Positions 55,530-58,978 of a DNA stretch of 58,978 bases are shown in pieces (the stretch's first letter is position 1; every line of letters begins with the position of its first letter). The notes below the pieces were generated by a model. The model did not search any database, was not told the DNA's origin, and saw only the letters and a list, made by a program, of their open reading frames with translations. The DNA lies in contig AYTS01000004.1 of the NCBI GenBank assembly GCA_002009475.1, positions 1-58,978 on the forward strand, read 5' to 3'. Made by a program: the position numbers and the translations under genes. Source of the DNA: Candidatus Brocadia carolinensis. GTDB lineage: Bacteria > Planctomycetota > Brocadiia > Brocadiales > Brocadiaceae.

Positions 55530-56042
55530 ATGGACATCAATTTAAGATCATTCATCAATCGTCTGGAATCGTTACCGGATAACCCATCCATTGATGTGTT
55601 AAAAAAATGCTTACGGGAAATGAACGGGCGGCAGGTTCCGATTGACGAATATATAAATTTTTCAGACGAGGGATATAGAAGAAATGTCGTTCATGTCAGC
55701 AGTAAATGTGAAATTACCGTGATCTGCTTTCAGAAAGGGCAAAACACCCCGATACATGATCACGGTAATTCAATTGGCATTACCATGGTACGACAGGGCA
55801 CTATGACGGAGGAGTTGTTCGATAAACAATCCACAGGTATGATTGCTTCAACCTTTACCCGCAGATTTCATAAGGAAGAATTTTCTTACATAAACCTTAC
55901 AACCATCCACCGCGTATCAAATGCCAACACGGAGGGATTAGTTACGGTGAATATCTATTTTCCTCCCTTGACCTTAATGAATTTCTATAACCTGGAGAAT
56001 ACCAAGGTAGAAAAGTGGACTGGCGGTGCGGAGGATTCTTAG
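55530..56042 (+). CDS. Cysteine-dioxygenase-like cupin
   Basis: 170 residues. Key positions of type I cysteine dioxygenase can be matched: substrate Arg in RRNVVHVS, iron ligands His-x-His in PIHDHGNSIG, third His in TTIHRVSN, and the active-site Tyr in NIYFPP. The mammalian cross-linking Cys (HDHxxSHC) is Gly here, as in most bacterial members. The reaction would convert cysteine to cysteine sulfinate using O2, odd for an anaerobe. It starts 2 nt after the peroxidase stop, so it is co-transcribed. Another thiol substrate (e.g. 3-mercaptopropionate) is possible. Confidence 0.82.
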   Translation: MDINLRSFINRLESLPDNPSIDVLKKCLREMNGRQVPIDEYINFSDEGYRRNVVHVSSKCEITVICFQKGQNTPIHDHGNSIGITMVRQGTMTEELFDKQSTGMIASTFTRRFHKEEFSYINLTTIHRVSNANTEGLVTVNIYFPPLTLMNFYNLENTKVEKWTGGAEDS

Positions 56043-56090
56043 GGAACATTCATCACCTCTGTCGGACCTGCGAGGGGAAGGAAGGATTGT

Positions 56091-57350
56091 ATGCCAAAAA
56101 ATGCTGTGAGGTCAAATGCATGGGAGACTGCATTAGCACAATTTGATCAGGTATCAAAACTGATGTCGCTTTCCGAAGACATCCATCAAGCGCTCAGAAA
56201 TTTTGATCGGATGTTAACGGTCTCTGTTCCGATACGGTTGGATAATGGTTCTCTGCGGGTTTTTACCGGCTTCCGGGTACAACACAATGCGGCACGGGGT
56301 CCTTACAAGGGTGGCGTACGGTATCATCCGGAACTTTCCTTTGATGACTTAAAGGCACTCGCAATGGAGATGACCTGGAAGTGTTCTCTGTCCGGTGTGC
56401 CGTTTGGCGGCGCTAAGGGCGGTATCATATGCAACCCCAAAACCCTTTCAAAAGGAGAGCTGGAAAGACTTACGCGCCGTTACACGTATGCAATAATGCC
56501 CATCATTGGTATCGAAAAGGATATCCCTGCCCCTGATGTGAATACCAACGAACAGATCATGGCATGGATGATGGATACCTACAGTATCAATAATGGATAT
56601 TGCACACCGGGGATTGTTACCGGCAAACCCATCAATGTCGGGGGCTCTTTGGGAAGAACAGACGCAACGGGACTTGGTATTTCCTATACGATTGCGAACG
56701 CCGTCAAATACAGAAAAATGCACCTGAAGGACCTCACCGTGGCAATTCAGGGATATGGGAATGTCGGGTCAGCCGTTGGAAAATTCCTTAGCGAAATGGG
56801 ATGCAAGATTATTGCCGTGAGTAGCTCCAAAGGGGGTGTCTGTAATCCAAAGGGGCTCTGTCATGATGCCCTCATAAAACATTATAAAGAGAACGGTTCT
56901 TTTGCCCACATTCCACAAGCTGAGGAAATAACAAATGCGTCGCTGCTGGAGCTGCCGTGTGACGTGCTGGTGCCGGCGGCAATGAGTAATCAAATTACCA
57001 AAGAGAATGCCGGCAGAATACGGGCAAAGCTCATTGTTGAGGGTGCCAATGGGCCCACAACTATAGAAGCTGATCAGTTATTGGCTGAACGCAAGATATC
57101 CGTTGTCCCTGATATTCTGGCGAATGCGGGTGGTGTGATTGTTTCCTATTTCGAGTGGGTGCAGGACGTGCAATGCTACTTTTGGTGTGAGCATGAAGTG
57201 AATGCAAAACTCAAAAACATCCTGGACCGCACCTACGAAGATGTGCATGCGCTCTCTCAGGAAAAGAAAATAAGCATGCGCACTGCGGCTATGACAATTG
57301 CGATAAAAAGAGTTGCAGACGCAATATCAGTAAGAGGACTATATCCCTGA
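56091..57350 (+). CDS. Glutamate dehydrogenase (Glu/Leu/Phe/Val family)
   Basis: 419 residues. The substrate-binding Lys region is KCSLSGVPFGGAKGGIICNP, with TRRYTYAI and PAPDVNTNEQIMAWMMD; the nucleotide loop is AIQGYGNVGSAVGKFL. The length and motifs fit the hexameric GDH of about 420 residues found in archaea and many anaerobes. It assimilates ammonium into glutamate or runs in reverse. Ribosome site GGGAAGGAAGG before the ATG. It ends the plus-strand series. Confidence 0.94.
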   Translation: MPKNAVRSNAWETALAQFDQVSKLMSLSEDIHQALRNFDRMLTVSVPIRLDNGSLRVFTGFRVQHNAARGPYKGGVRYHPELSFDDLKALAMEMTWKCSLSGVPFGGAKGGIICNPKTLSKGELERLTRRYTYAIMPIIGIEKDIPAPDVNTNEQIMAWMMDTYSINNGYCTPGIVTGKPINVGGSLGRTDATGLGISYTIANAVKYRKMHLKDLTVAIQGYGNVGSAVGKFLSEMGCKIIAVSSSKGGVCNPKGLCHDALIKHYKENGSFAHIPQAEEITNASLLELPCDVLVPAAMSNQITKENAGRIRAKLIVEGANGPTTIEADQLLAERKISVVPDILANAGGVIVSYFEWVQDVQCYFWCEHEVNAKLKNILDRTYEDVHALSQEKKISMRTAAMTIAIKRVADAISVRGLYP

Positions 57351-57432
57351 AACAAAAAACATGGATCGTTGGGCAGAACGTGAATGAAATCCGGCATCCT
57401 CCTGAAAACAGAGACAGCAAGCAGGGTGTGGA

Positions 57433-58237
57433 TTAATTAAAACAGCCGGATTCATTTATATACGGCGGTAAGCCGTTTAGCAACGCCTCGCTTTCACGAT
57501 GTTTTCCGTACTCTCTGCGGTACACGATTGCGTCTGTTTTATCTGGCATCAAAAAAGCTTTTAAAAAAGCCAGGCACCTCGCTTCAAAGGTCAGCTCTTT
57601 GCCGCTGTGCGGATGCCGAAACGTCAGATAGTGAGAATGAAGGGCCAGACGGCTCTTCGGCTCGCCTTTTTTACCATATTTATCGTCACCAACAAGGGGA
57701 TGCCCCTTTTCAGAGAAATGAACCCGTATCTGATTTTTTTTGCCCGTTAACAATTCAATCTCAAGTAAACTAAATTTTTTTGCCTCCTTTAACACCTGGT
57801 AACGGGTTTTTGCCAATTCCCCTTTTCTTGAATCCTTAACTGAAAAAACTTCATAATCATCGTTTTCGGCTAAATACGAAGTGATTGTCCCGCTTTTTTC
57901 AGTTAATATCCCATGAACAACAGCGACATATTTTTTTCTGACGTTTCTCCATTGCAGTTTAAGGTTTTCTTTGGCTTCGGCACTCTTGGCAAACACAAGG
58001 ACACCAGAGGTATCACGATCCAACCGATGCACCACAAAAAGTTGTTTTGTTGATTTAAAACTGCCCTTGCGTATATAGTTTGTTAAAATGTGATGAGCAG
58101 TTTTTTTCTTTTTCATACGTTGCTTGCACCGTCAATAAACCGGCGCTCTTATCGATAACGATGATATCCCGGTCTTCATAGAGTATCGTTAAGCCCTTGG
58201 GTCTGTGTCTGTACGGTATCGGCTTCATTTCTTTCAT
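57433..58237 (-). pseudogene. RluA-family pseudouridine synthase, frameshifted at a T7 run
   Basis: The start MKEMKPIPYRHRPKGLTILY runs to a seven-T tract (58101-58107). With six, TYEKEKTAHHILTNYIRKGS follows and the frame reaches the catalytic motif HRLDRDTSGVLVFAKS (Asp). Further motifs are KKNQIRVHFSEKGHPLVGDD and LHSHYLTFRHP. Total about 267 residues. Isomerises uridine in rRNA or tRNA. Target site not determined. Confidence 0.88.
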
Positions 58238-58474
58238 ACGTTACGAATATAATCGGGATAGCAGCATGTGTCAATAAAAATAGGGAAAGTATTGTGGCCT
58301 GTTGGATGTACCGTAATATGATAGCAGTTACGATAGACCATCAGAGAACATTGTGGGATGTGCATCTCCGGTGCCTCTCAATAGGTAAGTGGTTGCACTC
58401 ATAACATCGATAACTGTTTTTTAATACTCATGAGTGTCATAACATCGATAACTTAATATAAACTATCTTTATTT

Positions 58475-58537
58475 AAGGGACGGTATGGTTAACGGAAGGA
58501 GTCCGTAGGACGACTGGAGTTAACCATACCGTCCCTT
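58475..58537. repeat. 63-bp hairpin with 19-bp perfect arms
   Basis: AAGGGACGGTATGGTTAAC and its exact complement enclose 25 bases holding the short palindrome GTCCGTAGGAC. No gene in 58238-58625. Just upstream, CATAACATCGATAACT occurs twice (about 58402 and 58439). Confidence 0.8.
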
Positions 58538-58625
58538 CCCAAAAATGCGCTACGAAAAGCTCGGCTCTTTTATTGGCATCTACCCGCTAACGATTGATTC
58601 CCAGGGTAAACTGTTTCGATCGGGC

Positions 58626-58978
58626 TTAAGTCCGTTTCTTCTTACGTACAACGACAGGATTGATTATATGACCCTTTATCGGAAAAGAAAAGGTCTTGAT
58701 AATTTCTTTCTCGTGCTTTACAACCATTTTCTTCTGCTGTGTCAAAATGGTCGCTACCACATACTGTCCCTCAAGCTCTCTTCTGATGAAATATGGAACA
58801 CCGTTAATCTCAACTTTCCCATGAAAATCAACTTTTCTCACAAAGGAGATCTTCCCTTTTGCAATAGGCAGAGAGAGATGCCCTTGTGCATCTCTATAGG
58901 GTTCGAGTGTAAACCTCTTGGGCAGATGGTTCAGAGACTTCCACACGTTGTCTCTAAGCACCCCAGGGAATCGTGTCC
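58626..58978 (-). CDS. C-terminal part of an integrase-core transposase (IS481-like), partial
   Basis: The frame is open to the right window edge, so the catalytic core lies outside. The visible part reads RFPGVLRDNVWKSLNH, then FVRKVDFHGKVEINGVPYFI and RRELEGQYVVATIL: a beta-barrel tail ('G.V.I.G..Y.I...L.G..V') typical of the C terminus of IS481/IS3-superfamily transposases. Intactness cannot be judged. Confidence 0.6.
   Translation of the reverse strand, partial: TRFPGVLRDNVWKSLNHLPKRFTLEPYRDAQGHLSLPIAKGKISFVRKVDFHGKVEINGVPYFIRRELEGQYVVATILTQQKKMVVKHEKEIIKTFSFPIKGHIINPVVVRKKKRT

Noticed and set aside
1..58978. CRISPR array
   Set aside because: No regularly spaced direct repeats seen; the repeats present are single palindromes or dispersed copies.
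1..58978. tRNA or rRNA genes
   Set aside because: No T-loop GGTTCGAAT-type motif with a matching acceptor stem, and no rRNA-like stretch, was recognised in the gaps. A covariance-model scan could still find one.

Overview
The window looks like chromosomal DNA of a Gram-negative anaerobe, most probably an anammox-type planctomycete (Brocadia/Kuenenia relatives). This is an inference from gene content: small periplasmic c-type cytochromes, a di-haem cytochrome c peroxidase, a superoxide reductase and a flavodiiron protein, a McsA-McsB-ClpC set outside Firmicutes, an archaeal-type S-adenosylmethionine synthetase, and many dispersed palindromes. No hydrazine-metabolism gene, rRNA or tRNA is visible, so the lineage is not proven.

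Layout. 1-0.2 kb: end of a transposase. 0.4-11 kb (minus strand): flavodiiron protein, leuD, a giant two-headed acyl-CoA dehydratase activase, leuC, a zinc protein, htpX and thrC. 11-15 kb (plus): a small unknown protein, a GlmL/MutL-type ATPase and a conserved partner of unknown function. 15-24.6 kb (minus): sulfurtransferase, secreted cupredoxin-like protein, Rmd1/DUF155-like membrane protein, archaeal-type MAT, ATP-grasp enzyme, universal stress protein, NMD3/BCAM0308-like zinc protein, GH57 branching enzyme and DUF4912 protein. 24.8-28.5 kb (plus): tandem universal stress protein, CDF metal exporter, NtrC-type regulator. 28.5-33.1 kb: IS remnants around folD and an M20 peptidase, including a 148-bp MITE-like element inserted in a dead IS1380-type transposase. 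33.1-45.4 kb (minus): rmuC, a secreted SHOCT protein, radA, clpC-mcsB-mcsA, an HPS-RraA fusion, queD, mutL. 45.4-46.7 kb: repeats and another transposase remnant. 46.7-57.4 kb (plus): two Hsp20 chaperones, ferredoxin, superoxide reductase, a 64-residue unknown, two cytochromes c, phosphofructokinase, FAD/NAD reductase, membrane b/c-type cytochrome, SDR, cytochrome c peroxidase, cysteine-dioxygenase-like cupin and glutamate dehydrogenase. 57.4-59 kb (minus): RluA-type pseudouridine synthase and the end of an integrase-type transposase.

Two themes connect the genes. One is stress: protein quality control (Hsp20, McsAB-ClpC, HtpX, Usp) together with oxygen and peroxide removal (FDP, SOR, CCP, cytochromes). 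The other is CoA/leucine and one-carbon metabolism. A striking feature of the sequence itself is that at least ten otherwise normal genes are broken by one-base indels, nearly all an extra base in a homopolymer of 7-10. I treat these as one gene each. Most are probably consensus errors of the assembly, but they should be checked because genuine slippage would look the same.
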